NCBI RefSeq assembly: GCF_003205205.1
Contig: NZ_QJRL01000001.1
Span: 124,001-188,000, forward strand
DNA length: 64,000 nucleotides
Origin: Pseudomonas sp. LB-090624
GTDB lineage: Bacteria > Pseudomonadota > Gammaproteobacteria > Pseudomonadales > Pseudomonadaceae
Direction of reading: 5' to 3'
Positions 47,133 to 55,770 of the stretch are shown here, piece by piece. Position 1 is the first letter of the stretch. Each line of letters opens with the position of its first letter. The translations under genes were made by a program, and so were the position numbers. Below the pieces are notes generated by a model. That model was not told the DNA's origin and made no database searches. It saw nothing but the letters and a program-made list of their open reading frames with translations.

Positions 47133-48432
47133 GCAAAGCCTTGCCCAGCGCATCATCATTGCCTTTGCGCTGATGAGCGCGCTGGTGGCCGGGGCGTTCG
47201 CCTTCGGTATCGTCGGCACCGTGCACCTGGTCGAAGAGCGGCTGATTTCCTCGGTGCTGGGTGGCGACCTGCAGCGTCTGTTGCGTATGGACAGTGTCAG
47301 CGACTGGAGTCATCGGCCTCGTCCCGACCAGCTGTTCTATTTCAGTGGCGGCCGTGATGACTTCGAGCTGCCAAAGGACCTGCGCCACCTCGAGCGTGGC
47401 TTCCACGAAGTGTTTCGCGACCAGTTGTCTTACCACGCCATGGTCGAGATCGTCGATGGCCGCCGCTATGTGCTGCTGCAGGACCAAAGCGACTTCGAAG
47501 AGCGCGAGCGTGTGCTGTTCGCAGTGGTAGTGGTGGGCTTCGTGCTCAGCCTGGTGCTGGCGGTAATTCTCGGCTGGCTGGTCGCGCGCCGGGTAATGGC
47601 ACCGGTGATCCGCCTGGCGCGCCAGGTGCGTCATCGCGACCAGTTGCTGGGCCTGGCGCCACCTTTGGCGCCGGACTATGCGGCGGACGAAGTCGGCCAG
47701 TTGGCGGTGGCGTTCGACGATACCCTGGGCCGCCTGCGCGACGCCCTGACCCGCGAGCGGCTGTTTACCAGTGACGTCAGCCACGAGCTGCGCACGCCGC
47801 TGATGGTGCTGGCGACCTCCTGCGAACTGCTGATGGAAAACCCCAATCTCGATACCCGCGCACGCAGCCAGGTAGAGCGAGTGGCGCGGGCTACCGAAGA
47901 AATGCGCGAACTGGTCAAGACCTTCCTCATGCTGGCCCGGGCGCAGCGTGACGAGGGCGCGGTGGCGTCGCGAGCGACCCTGCGCGAGGTGGCCGACGAG
48001 CTCATCGGGGTGTGGCGCGACACCATCGAGCAGAAAGGCCTGACCCTGTACTTCGATGGCCGCATCAGCGCCAGCCCGGTGCTGTACAACGCCACCTTCC
48101 TGCAGTCGGTGATGGGCAACCTGCTGCGTAATGCCGCGCACTATACCGATGCTGGCTATATCCGCCTGAGCCTGGAGGCCAACGGCTTCAGCGTCGAGGA
48201 CAGCGGGGTGGGCATCCCCGAGGAGCAGCGCGAGGCGATGTTCAAACCGTTCGTGCGGGGCGATGAGCGGCGCGGCGAGGGCCTGGGCCTGGGGCTGTCG
48301 CTGGTGCAGCGGATCTGTGACGACCAGGGTTGGCATGTCACCCTTACATCGACCCTGCCGCACGGCTGTCGATTCCACGTGGACCTGACCAACACCACGA
48401 CCAAGGACGACCTGGACACCCTGGTGGAGTAA
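47122..48432 (+). CDS. colS: Sensor kinase ColS (iron/zinc sensing)
   Basis: A 436-residue kinase: helix 1 (about 10-30), periplasmic domain (31-135), helix 2 (about 134-156), HAMP, HisKA (SHELRTPLMVL) and HATPase (GNLLRNAAHYTD, DSGVGIP, GLGLGLSLV). Residues reported for metal sensing in P. putida ColS are all present at the same numbers: His35, Glu38, Glu96 and the ExxE motif Glu126/Glu129. ColS responds to excess iron and zinc and drives ColR. ATG 47122 overlaps colR; the longer frame from 47062 lacks the proper N-terminus. Confidence 0.92.
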   Translation: MEFKQSLAQRIIIAFALMSALVAGAFAFGIVGTVHLVEERLISSVLGGDLQRLLRMDSVSDWSHRPRPDQLFYFSGGRDDFELPKDLRHLERGFHEVFRDQLSYHAMVEIVDGRRYVLLQDQSDFEERERVLFAVVVVGFVLSLVLAVILGWLVARRVMAPVIRLARQVRHRDQLLGLAPPLAPDYAADEVGQLAVAFDDTLGRLRDALTRERLFTSDVSHELRTPLMVLATSCELLMENPNLDTRARSQVERVARATEEMRELVKTFLMLARAQRDEGAVASRATLREVADELIGVWRDTIEQKGLTLYFDGRISASPVLYNATFLQSVMGNLLRNAAHYTDAGYIRLSLEANGFSVEDSGVGIPEEQREAMFKPFVRGDERRGEGLGLGLSLVQRICDDQGWHVTLTSTLPHGCRFHVDLTNTTTKDDLDTLVE

Positions 48433-48457
48433 TCTGTTGTAACAGGTGCCTGGGCGC

Positions 48458-48473
48458 TAAACATATTTTTCAC
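48458..48473 (+). promoter_or_regulatory. ColR-binding-site-like box before the methyltransferase operon
   Basis: TAAACATATTTTTCAC keeps the TTTTTCAC core and the A-C pair of the ColR consensus, with two mismatches. It ends 65 bases before the methyltransferase ATG, almost the same spacing as at the PAP2 gene. Confidence 0.55.
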
Positions 48474-48538
48474 ATTGGCATGACCTGATGCCAACGCTTG
48501 CATGACTACTGTGGGCGCAATGAGTCAGGAGATGCCCA

Positions 48539-49219
48539 ATGCGTAGCCCCATCAAGCTTGAATTTTCCGAGAAGTACGACAAAGACCATGCCCGCGAGTA
48601 CTTCCTCAAGCATCAGGACGGCCTGGCGCGACGCCTTTCCCACAAGCGAGATGAACAATTGGCCCGGCGCGCTCTGGCGTTGGCCGGCGAGCCTGGCCTG
48701 GTCCTGGACTTGCCTTGCGGTGCCGGCCGCTTCTGGCCGCTGCTGGCGGAAAAGCCCAACCGGGTCATCATCGGTGCCGACAACTCCGAGGCGATGATCG
48801 AGACAGCCTGCGCCGCGCAACCGCCAGAAGTGGTGGCACGGGTACGGCCTTTGCAGACTTCGGCATTTGCCATCGATTTGCCGGACAATTCGGTGGACAG
48901 CATTTTCTGCATGCGCCTGTTCCACCACATTGGCGAATCGGCACACAGAAAAACCATTCTGTCGGAATTTCAGCGAGTTAGCCGTGATAGTGTGATCCTG
49001 TCGTTGTGGGTGGACGGCAATTTCAAGGCCTGGCGGCGGAAAAAGCTCGAGCAGCGCCGCAGTGCCAGGGCCGATCAGGATAATTACCAGAACCGTTTCG
49101 TGTTACCGGCTGAAACGGTCGAAGAAGAATTCACGGCCGCCGGCTTCAGAATCCAGGAACGCCTCGACTTCCTGCCGTTCTATGCCATGTGGCGGGTCTA
49201 CGTATTGCGTAAGGGGTAG
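48539..49219 (+). CDS. SAM-dependent methyltransferase of the ColR-linked wapQ operon
   Basis: A 226-residue class I methyltransferase: SAM loop VLDLPCGAGRFWPLL (motif I, about residues 55-69), acidic GADNSE (motif II), DLPDNSVDSIFCMRLFHHI (motif IV) and a C-terminal FRIQERLDFLPFYAMWRVYVL. In P. fluorescens and P. putida a methyltransferase of this size (orf222) lies just downstream of colRS with wapQ/inaA and is part of the ColR regulon. Substrate unknown, plausibly LPS or an envelope small molecule. CAGGAG precedes ATG 48539. Confidence 0.87.
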   Translation: MRSPIKLEFSEKYDKDHAREYFLKHQDGLARRLSHKRDEQLARRALALAGEPGLVLDLPCGAGRFWPLLAEKPNRVIIGADNSEAMIETACAAQPPEVVARVRPLQTSAFAIDLPDNSVDSIFCMRLFHHIGESAHRKTILSEFQRVSRDSVILSLWVDGNFKAWRRKKLEQRRSARADQDNYQNRFVLPAETVEEEFTAAGFRIQERLDFLPFYAMWRVYVLRKG

Positions 49220-49225
49220 TGTTTG

Positions 49226-49924
49226 ATGGCTGTAGCCCAGAGAGGGGAGTCGCGGTTCGATTTTTACTGGCGCCAGCAAGGCGAGTGGGTCGAGGAGCCT
49301 AACCAGCGCCGCGGTGGCGAGAGTGGTGTGCAACGCCTGAACGATGCCGACGGCAAACTGCTGTATGCCAAGCGCCAGGTCGGGCATATCTACCGTAGCC
49401 TGCTGCACCCTTTCGGCCGGCCGACCGTATTGCGTGAGCTGGATGCGCTCAACAGCTTCGAGCAACTCGGCGTGCGTGTGCCACGCATCGTCTTTTGTGG
49501 TGCCGAGCGTGATGCCGACCACCAGTGGCGTGCGCTGCTGGTCAGCGAAGCGCTCGACGGCTTTGTCGAGCTCGACACCTGGCATGCCGAAGGTGCCCGC
49601 GAGCGTTACCCGCAGGTGGTGCATGAGCGCATGCTCAAGGACCTGGCGGATAACCTGGCGCGCATGCACCTGGGCCACTGGCAGCATGGCTGCCTGTACG
49701 GCAAGCATGTGTTCATCAAGGTGATTGGCGAGGGCGAGCAGGCCCGTGTCGAGGTGGCGTTGCTCGACCTGGAAAAGTGCCGGCGGCGCATCAGCTGCCA
49801 GCGTGCGGCGGGCAACGACCTGCGCCAGCTGCGCCGCCATTCGTCGCTCAATGACGCGGAATGGCAAACGCTGCTCTACTTTTACAAGATGGCGTTTGGC
49901 AGCGCTGTCAAAGGGTTAGGGTGA
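49226..49924 (+). CDS. wapQ: LPS kinase of the InaA/WapQ family
   Basis: A 232-residue protein of the Kdo/WaaP-like small-molecule kinase superfamily. Ser/Thr-kinase-like motifs: LLYAKRQVG (nucleotide-binding Lys), LLVSEALDGFVEL (hinge), HLGHWQHGCLYGKHVFIKV (catalytic loop, H-x-x-G type) and VALLDLEKCRR (DFG-like DLE). Such kinases phosphorylate the LPS inner core. ATG 49226 is chosen over TTG 49223. It follows the methyltransferase by six bases and overlaps the next small gene by one base. Confidence 0.85.
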   Translation: MAVAQRGESRFDFYWRQQGEWVEEPNQRRGGESGVQRLNDADGKLLYAKRQVGHIYRSLLHPFGRPTVLRELDALNSFEQLGVRVPRIVFCGAERDADHQWRALLVSEALDGFVELDTWHAEGARERYPQVVHERMLKDLADNLARMHLGHWQHGCLYGKHVFIKVIGEGEQARVEVALLDLEKCRRRISCQRAAGNDLRQLRRHSSLNDAEWQTLLYFYKMAFGSAVKGLG

Positions 49925-50157
49925 TGAAACTAGAAATAGCTCGAGCTTTGTTCCTGATTGCAGGTCTGGCGGTCACCACTGTGGCGGTCGCTGCCTGGGA
50001 GGAGCCCAAGCCGACGGTGTTCAGCAAGGCTGAAATGGCCGACCAGTGCGCGCTGCCGCGGGAAGCGAAACCGCAGCAGCAGGCCAAGGTCCAGCCGGAT
50101 CATGACCTGTTGCTGTTCCTGTTCGGTATGCGCCAGGGATTACGGCCGTTCGGTTGA
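49924..50157 (+). CDS. Small exported protein of unknown function, last gene of the ColR-linked operon
   Basis: A 77-residue frame: MKLEIARALFLIAGLAVTTVAVAA is a clear signal peptide (cut after about residue 24), leaving a polar linker EEPKPTVFSKAEMADQCALPREAKPQQQ and a hydrophobic C-terminus DHDLLLFLFGMRQGLRPFG. One Cys only. The ATG overlaps the wapQ stop by one base, so translation is coupled, and a strong terminator follows; both argue that it is a real gene. I recognise no family. Confidence 0.75.
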   Translation: MKLEIARALFLIAGLAVTTVAVAAWEEPKPTVFSKAEMADQCALPREAKPQQQAKVQPDHDLLLFLFGMRQGLRPFG

Positions 50158-50178
50158 GCCCGGTGTGAGCTAGAAATA

Positions 50179-50213
50179 CCAGAGGCCCCGCAATAGCGGG
50201 GCCTCTGGCTTTT
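50179..50213 (+). terminator. Intrinsic terminator after the ColR-linked operon
   Basis: CCAGAGGCCCCGC-AATA-GCGGGGCCTCTGG (13-bp perfect stem) followed by CTTTTT. Confidence 0.95.
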
Positions 50214-50263
50214 TGGCATCTGCCTGGTCGGGCCTGCTCGGGTGAGCCCGCGAAGAGCCCGGA

Positions 50264-53200
50264 TCACACAACGACAGGTACCTTGGCCACCGTCTTGTGC
50301 GCCAGCAAGGTGTAGATGCAAGGCAGCACAAACAAAGTGAACAGCGTACCAATGGACATCCCGGTCGCAATCACCGTACCGATGTCAAAGCGGCTGACCG
50401 CCCCGGCCCCGGTTGCCAGGATCAGCGGCACCATGCCAAACACCATCGCCGCCGTGGTCATCAGCACTGGCCGCAAGCGAATCGCCGCCGCTTCTTCGAT
50501 CGCCTCGCGCACGCTCAGGCCCCGCTCTGCCCGCAACTGGTTGGCGAACTCGACGATCAGGATGCCGTGCTTGCTGATCAACCCTATCAGCGTCACCAGC
50601 CCTACCTGGGTGTAGATGTTCATGCTCGATATGCCCAGGAACAGCGGCAGCAACGCCCCGCAGATGGACAAGGGCACGGTCACCAGGATGACCAGCGGGT
50701 CGCGGAAGCTCTCGAACTGCGCTGCCAACACCAGGAAGATGATCGCCAGGGCCAGGCCGAAGGTGACCCACAACGCGCTGCCTTCCTGCACGTATTGGCG
50801 GGCCGCACCGGCATAGTCGAAGGCGAAACCTTCTGGCGCCTCTTCACGGGCAATGTCTTGCACGGTCTTCAGCGCTTCGCCCAGGCTGACCATGGGCACG
50901 CCCTGGATGATGGCCGAGTTCAGCTGCTGGAACTGGTTGAGCTGGCGCGGGCGCGCGCGATCAGTCAGGGTGATCAAGGTCGACAGTGGCAGCAACTGGC
51001 CCTGGTCGTTTTTCACGTAGTAATTGTTCAGCCAGCCGGGGTTGTCGCGGTACGGTCGCTCGACCTGGGCAATCACCTTGTAGCTGCGCCCTTCAAGGGT
51101 AAAACGGTTGATTTCCGCCTCGCCCAGCAAGGTCGCCAAGGTGCCGCCGAGGGTGTCCATCGACACCCCCATCTGCGCCGCCTTGGCCCGGTCGATATCC
51201 ACCACCACCTCGGGCTTGTCGAAGGCCAGGTCAATATCGAGGAAAGCGAACTTGCCTGACGCCTGGGCGCGGGCCTTGATGCGCTGGGCCACCTCCAGCA
51301 AGGCTGGGTAATCGCCAGCGGTATTGATGACGAACTGGAACGGCAGGCCCTCGCCTGTGCCGGGCAATGATGGCAGGTTAAAACCGAAGATCTGCAGGCC
51401 GCCGATTTCCTCAAGCTTGGCCTGCACCAGCGGCAGCAACTCCATCTGCGTGCGCTCGCGTTCGTTCCACGGCTTCAGCAGGAAGCCGCCGATACCGCTC
51501 TGCACGCCGTTGAAGCCATTGATCTGGAACGACGAGTAGTACTCGGGAAAGTCCTTGAACAGCGGGGTGAACTGGTCGGTGTAGGCGTTGAGGTAGTCGA
51601 GGTTGGCCGGTTGCGGCGAGCTGCTTATCATGAAGATCACCCCCTGGTCCTCGTTGGGCGCCAGTTCGTTCTGGGTGAACGTGAGCAGCACCGGGATAAG
51701 GCACAGGATGATCACCGCAAACACCAGCACCACCGGCCGGCTGTCGAGGGTGGCGTGCAGCAGCCGCTGGTAGCGGACCTTCAGCCGATCGAACAACTGG
51801 TCGAGGCGGTGGGCGAGGCCGCTGGCGTTCTGTTCCGGGCGCAGCAGCAGGGCGCACATCATCGGTGACAAGGTCAGTGCCACAATGCCGGAGATGATCA
51901 CCGCGCCGGCCAGGGTCAGGGCGAACTCCTTGAAAAGCGCGCCGGTAAGCCCGGTCAGGAAGCCGATCGGCGCATACACCGCAGCCAGGGTGATGGTCAT
52001 CGACACGACCGGCATGGCAATCTCGCGCGCACCTTCCAGGGCCGCGTCGAAAGGCGCCTTGCCTTCCTCCATGTGCCGATGGATGTTTTCCACCACGACA
52101 ATGGCATCGTCCACCACCAGCCCGATGGCCAGCACCATGGCCAGCAGGGTCAGCAGGTTGAGCGAGTAGCCCATCATCTGCATGAAGAACAGTACCCCGA
52201 TCATCGACAGCGGAATGGTCACCACCGGTATCAGTACCGAACGCAGGGAACCGAGGAACAGGAAAACCACCACGATGACGATCAACACCGCTTCGCCGAG
52301 GGTCTTGATCACTTCGTCGATGGAGGCCTGGATGAACAGCGTGGCGTCGTAGGCGATCGATACCTTGAGCGCCGAGGGCAGTTGGCTTTCCAGCTCGGGC
52401 ATGATCCGCCGCACTTCCTTGATCACGTCCAGCGGGTTGGCGGCGGGGGTGGCCTTGATGCCGATGTACACCGACGGGGTGCCGTCGAACGAGCTGACCG
52501 TATCGTAGTTTTCCGCGCCCATCTCGACCCGCGCCACATCGCCCAGCAGCACCCGGCTGTTGCCGTCGATCTTGACCGGTAGGGCCGCGAAGGCTTCGGC
52601 CGACTTCAGCTCGGTATTCGCATTGATGCTGGTGACCACGTATTCGCCTTTCACCTCGCCAGCGGCGGAAAGGAAGTTGTAGCGGCGCACGGCATTGGTC
52701 ACATCGCTGGCCGACAGGCCGAAACCGGCCAGCTTGACCGGGTCGAGCCAGAGGCGCATGGCAAACACCTGGTTACCGAGGATCTCCGCCTCGGCCATGC
52801 CCGGCAAGGTGGCCAGCTTGGGCTGTATGACCCGCGACAGGTAGTCGGTAATCTGCGGGTTGCTCATTTCCTTGCTGTAGAAACTGACATACATCAGCGC
52901 CGAGGCGTCGGCGGCTTCCTTGCTCAGTACCGGGTCTTCGGAGTCCTGCGGCAGCTTGTTGCGCACTTCGTTGGCCTTGGCCAGCAGCTCGGTGAACAGC
53001 CGGTCACTGTCGGCACCAATGCGCGCGTAGATGGAAATGATCGAGAAGTTCTGCCGGCTCACCGACGTCATGTAGTCGATGCCTTCGGCGCTGGCCAGGC
53101 TTTGCTGCAGCGGCTGGGTAATGTAGCCCTGGATGGTTTCCGCGTTGGCCCCGGGGTAGGCGGTAGTCACCGTGATCAGGGCGTTTTCCATTTGCGGGTA

Positions 53201-53308
53201 CTGGCGGATCTGCAGCTTGTTCCAGGCCTGAAAACCCAGCAGCAGGATCAGCAGGCTGACCACGCTGGCCAGCACCGGGCGGCGGATGAACGGGTCGGTG
53301 AACGCCAT
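50264..53308 (-). CDS. RND multidrug efflux pump, inner-membrane transporter (HAE1 family)
   Basis: A 1014-residue RND pump with twelve membrane helices and two large periplasmic loops. The proton-relay Asp pair is in IGLVVDDAIVVVENIHRHMEEG (about residue 405), and the family start MAFTDPFIRRPVLASVVSLLILLLG is intact. It takes substrates from the periplasm and membrane and works with the adaptor encoded just upstream (13 bases). No outer-membrane channel gene is linked, so it probably borrows a TolC-type channel from another locus. Which named Mex pump it equals is not clear from sequence alone. Confidence 0.93.
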   Translation of the reverse strand: MAFTDPFIRRPVLASVVSLLILLLGFQAWNKLQIRQYPQMENALITVTTAYPGANAETIQGYITQPLQQSLASAEGIDYMTSVSRQNFSIISIYARIGADSDRLFTELLAKANEVRNKLPQDSEDPVLSKEAADASALMYVSFYSKEMSNPQITDYLSRVIQPKLATLPGMAEAEILGNQVFAMRLWLDPVKLAGFGLSASDVTNAVRRYNFLSAAGEVKGEYVVTSINANTELKSAEAFAALPVKIDGNSRVLLGDVARVEMGAENYDTVSSFDGTPSVYIGIKATPAANPLDVIKEVRRIMPELESQLPSALKVSIAYDATLFIQASIDEVIKTLGEAVLIVIVVVFLFLGSLRSVLIPVVTIPLSMIGVLFFMQMMGYSLNLLTLLAMVLAIGLVVDDAIVVVENIHRHMEEGKAPFDAALEGAREIAMPVVSMTITLAAVYAPIGFLTGLTGALFKEFALTLAGAVIISGIVALTLSPMMCALLLRPEQNASGLAHRLDQLFDRLKVRYQRLLHATLDSRPVVLVFAVIILCLIPVLLTFTQNELAPNEDQGVIFMISSSPQPANLDYLNAYTDQFTPLFKDFPEYYSSFQINGFNGVQSGIGGFLLKPWNERERTQMELLPLVQAKLEEIGGLQIFGFNLPSLPGTGEGLPFQFVINTAGDYPALLEVAQRIKARAQASGKFAFLDIDLAFDKPEVVVDIDRAKAAQMGVSMDTLGGTLATLLGEAEINRFTLEGRSYKVIAQVERPYRDNPGWLNNYYVKNDQGQLLPLSTLITLTDRARPRQLNQFQQLNSAIIQGVPMVSLGEALKTVQDIAREEAPEGFAFDYAGAARQYVQEGSALWVTFGLALAIIFLVLAAQFESFRDPLVILVTVPLSICGALLPLFLGISSMNIYTQVGLVTLIGLISKHGILIVEFANQLRAERGLSVREAIEEAAAIRLRPVLMTTAAMVFGMVPLILATGAGAVSRFDIGTVIATGMSIGTLFTLFVLPCIYTLLAHKTVAKVPVVV

Positions 53309-53320
53309 GCCAGCCTCCTG

Positions 53321-54469
53321 TCAGTCCTGGGTCGCTGCGCCCTGTGCGGGCTTGAGGGCCTTGTCCTGGCCAATCCGGATCGCGGCGCCGGGGGTAAGCT
53401 TCAGCTGCCCGGCCGTGACCACCTGCTCGCCCGCCTGCAAGCCTTTGTTGACCACCACCACACCGTCACGGCGCTCGCCGGTCTGTACCGTGCGTTGTTC
53501 GGCGACCAGTTGCGATTGGCCTTTTTCGTCGGTTTCCGGCTTGCCGTCCTTGTCCTTTTTCGGCGTGGCGACATACACCGAGTTGCCATACAGGGTGTAG
53601 GTGATGGCGCTTTCCGGTACCACCACTTGCGGCTGGGGGGTGGGCAGCAGGATCAGCAGGCTGGCGAACATGCCGGGCAGCAGCTTGCCATCCGGGTTGG
53701 CCATGGTCGCGCGCACCAGCAGGTTGCGCGTGGTTTCCTCGACCTTGGGGTTGATGGCGCTGAGGCTGGCGGGGAAGGTCTGGCCGGGGTAGGCCGCCAC
53801 CTGCACCAGCACTTGTTGGCCAAGGCTCAGGTTTGGCAGAGCCTGCTCCGGCACATTGAAGTCGACATACAAGCTGGAAGTGTCCTGGAGGGTAGCGATC
53901 ACCGTGCCGGGGGCCAGGTAATCGCCAACGTCCACCTGACGGATGCCGATGGTGCCGCTGAACGGGGCGCTGATGCTCTTCTTGGTCTTCGATGCCTTGA
54001 GCTGGTCGACCACCGCTTGGTTGCGCAGGTACTGGGCATTGAGGCGGTCGTATTCGCCACGGGAAATTGCCGAGTCGCCCACCAGTTGCCGGCCGCGGCC
54101 AAAGTCGACCTTGGCCAGGCCCAGGTCCGCCTCGGCAGTGCCGAGCAGCGCTGTCTCCTGGTCGTCGTTGAGCCTCAGCAGCAGTTGCCCGGCTTTTACC
54201 TGCTGGCCGGAGTCGAAATGCAGGGTCTTGACGATGCCCTCTACCTCCAGGCTCAGCTCGACACCCTGCAGCGCTTTAAGGCTGCCGACGGCGGGCAGGC
54301 GCTGTTGCCACTGGCGCTGTTCGGCCAAGGCCGCCGCCACGGTGATGGGCGGCTTGGGGGCCGTGAACATCTGGATCTGCTGGTAGATCGAGAAGGCCTT
54401 GTAGCCCCCCAGGGCCAGCACGATCAGCAGAACCACGGCCAACATGATGAGCATGCGCCGGCGCAGCAT
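53321..54469 (-). CDS. RND efflux periplasmic adaptor (membrane fusion protein)
   Basis: A 382-residue HlyD/AcrA-type adaptor. N-terminal membrane anchor (about residues 7-27), then the lipoyl half-motifs VGSLKALQGVELSLEVEGIV and APFSGTIGIRQVDVGDYLAPGT, an alpha-hairpin between them, a beta-barrel domain and a C-terminal membrane-proximal domain. There is no lipobox, so it is anchored by its N-terminal helix. ATG 54469 has AAGGAA upstream; the longer frame to 54619 is not used. Operon with the RND pump. Confidence 0.92.
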   Translation of the reverse strand: MLRRRMLIMLAVVLLIVLALGGYKAFSIYQQIQMFTAPKPPITVAAALAEQRQWQQRLPAVGSLKALQGVELSLEVEGIVKTLHFDSGQQVKAGQLLLRLNDDQETALLGTAEADLGLAKVDFGRGRQLVGDSAISRGEYDRLNAQYLRNQAVVDQLKASKTKKSISAPFSGTIGIRQVDVGDYLAPGTVIATLQDTSSLYVDFNVPEQALPNLSLGQQVLVQVAAYPGQTFPASLSAINPKVEETTRNLLVRATMANPDGKLLPGMFASLLILLPTPQPQVVVPESAITYTLYGNSVYVATPKKDKDGKPETDEKGQSQLVAEQRTVQTGERRDGVVVVNKGLQAGEQVVTAGQLKLTPGAAIRIGQDKALKPAQGAATQD

Positions 54470-54588
54470 AGGTCCGGTTCCTTGGATTCGGTTGTTATTC
54501 GTCTGGACACGACAACGGGCGATCCTGCCCACGTGTGAATGGGGGAAGTATTGACTGTTTTTCGGGGGAGGAGGGTGAATTGTCTGTA

Positions 54589-54653
54589 CCGGCCCTATTG
54601 CCGGCAAGTCAGCGCGCATAGAGGGGCCACTGGCTTGCCGGCGATAAGGCCGG
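54589..54653. repeat. REP-like inverted repeat
   Basis: CCGGCCCTATTGCCGGCAAG (from 54589) and CTTGCCGGCGATAAGGCCGG (to 54653) form a long imperfect inverted repeat, a common P. putida REP variant, between the adaptor gene and the DUF1513 gene. Confidence 0.75.
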
Positions 54654-54670
54654 TTCAGGCAACAGAAAAA

Positions 54671-55768
54671 TCAGACGAGATGCAGGTGGTTGTCCCAGAA
54701 GCCGGACGGCAGGTTCATCGGTTGCCCTACCGGTTCGGCCTTGGTGCAATCATAGAACCGGCAACGGCCCTGCCCGGAGGTGACGACAAAACCGTCTTTC
54801 ACCGCACCCACCCCCGCACAATCGGGCATCGGTGCATCCAGCCGCACCTCGCCGCTGTCCAGGTCCCAGACGAACAGGCGGTTGGCCCGGGGTGCAGTCA
54901 ACGCCACCAGGCGCAGCTCGCTGTGAATGGCGACGCTGGCGGTGTACTGGGCCATGGCCTGCAGCTGCCGTTCCGGCACCGGGAAAGCCTTGAATGGCTC
55001 GCCCGGGCGCTTGATTGCCAGCAACTCGGCCGTTTCGTCTGCATCGCCCATGAACTGCTGGCAGGCAGCGATAGTGCCATCGCTACCCACCGCGAGGTGG
55101 CGCACGCTGTTCATCTGCTGGGCAAGGGTTTCCTTGCTCAGCAGGGTGCCGTCGCGCTGCATCAGCACCAGGCTTGGCTCCATGGCATCGAGGTTCATCT
55201 CGACCCGGCTTTCGGCCTCTGTACGAATACCGCCGTTGGCCACGATCAGCGTTTCGCCATCGGGCAGCCAGGCAACCTCGTGGGGGCCGATACCATGGGT
55301 CGGGATTTCGCCGGTGTGCACCAGGCGCTCGCCTTCGAAACGGTACACCCCAAGCACGCCCCGTCCCGGGTCGCTGGTGTCGTTCTCGGTGGCATACAGC
55401 CATTCGCCGCCTTTGTGCACCACGGCATGGCCGTAGAAGTGCCGGTTCGGTTGCGAGGCCACCGTTTGCAGCAGGCGCCCGTCGCGCAAGTCGACCAGGT
55501 AGCTTTCGGTGCCCGGGCGGCGGGCGACGAACAGTGCGATCGGCTGCTCGGGGTGGTGGATGATGGCATGGCAACGCTGGGCGACCTGGGTGCTGAACAC
55601 CTGGGTGCCGTCCAGGCGGAAACCCACGGCATAGTGCTTGCCGTCGCCATCGTCACGCGCCGAGAGCAGCAGGGGCTCGCTGCCTTTGTTGCGGAACAGG
55701 CTCCAGCCGCCCAGCGTCAGGGCGCTGAGCAATACGCTACCGAGTTTGAGGGCCTGGCGTCGCAGCAT
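54671..55768 (-). CDS. DUF1513 protein of the imelysin locus
   Basis: A 365-residue protein with a short signal-like N-terminus MLRRQALKLGSVLLSALTLGGWSLF carrying RRQ, possibly a Tat-type signal. The rest looks like a seven-bladed beta propeller (repeated strand-turn units such as HAIIHHPEQPIALFVARRPG, GPHEVAWLPDGETLIVANGG, VRHLAVGSDGTIAACQ). DUF1513 genes travel with imelysins and di-haem oxidoreductases in iron-regulated loci. The start is three bases after the stop of the imelysin gene. Function unknown, probably periplasmic iron handling. Confidence 0.88.
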   Translation of the reverse strand: MLRRQALKLGSVLLSALTLGGWSLFRNKGSEPLLLSARDDGDGKHYAVGFRLDGTQVFSTQVAQRCHAIIHHPEQPIALFVARRPGTESYLVDLRDGRLLQTVASQPNRHFYGHAVVHKGGEWLYATENDTSDPGRGVLGVYRFEGERLVHTGEIPTHGIGPHEVAWLPDGETLIVANGGIRTEAESRVEMNLDAMEPSLVLMQRDGTLLSKETLAQQMNSVRHLAVGSDGTIAACQQFMGDADETAELLAIKRPGEPFKAFPVPERQLQAMAQYTASVAIHSELRLVALTAPRANRLFVWDLDSGEVRLDAPMPDCAGVGAVKDGFVVTSGQGRCRFYDCTKAEPVGQPMNLPSGFWDNHLHLV

Positions 55769-55770
55769 GA

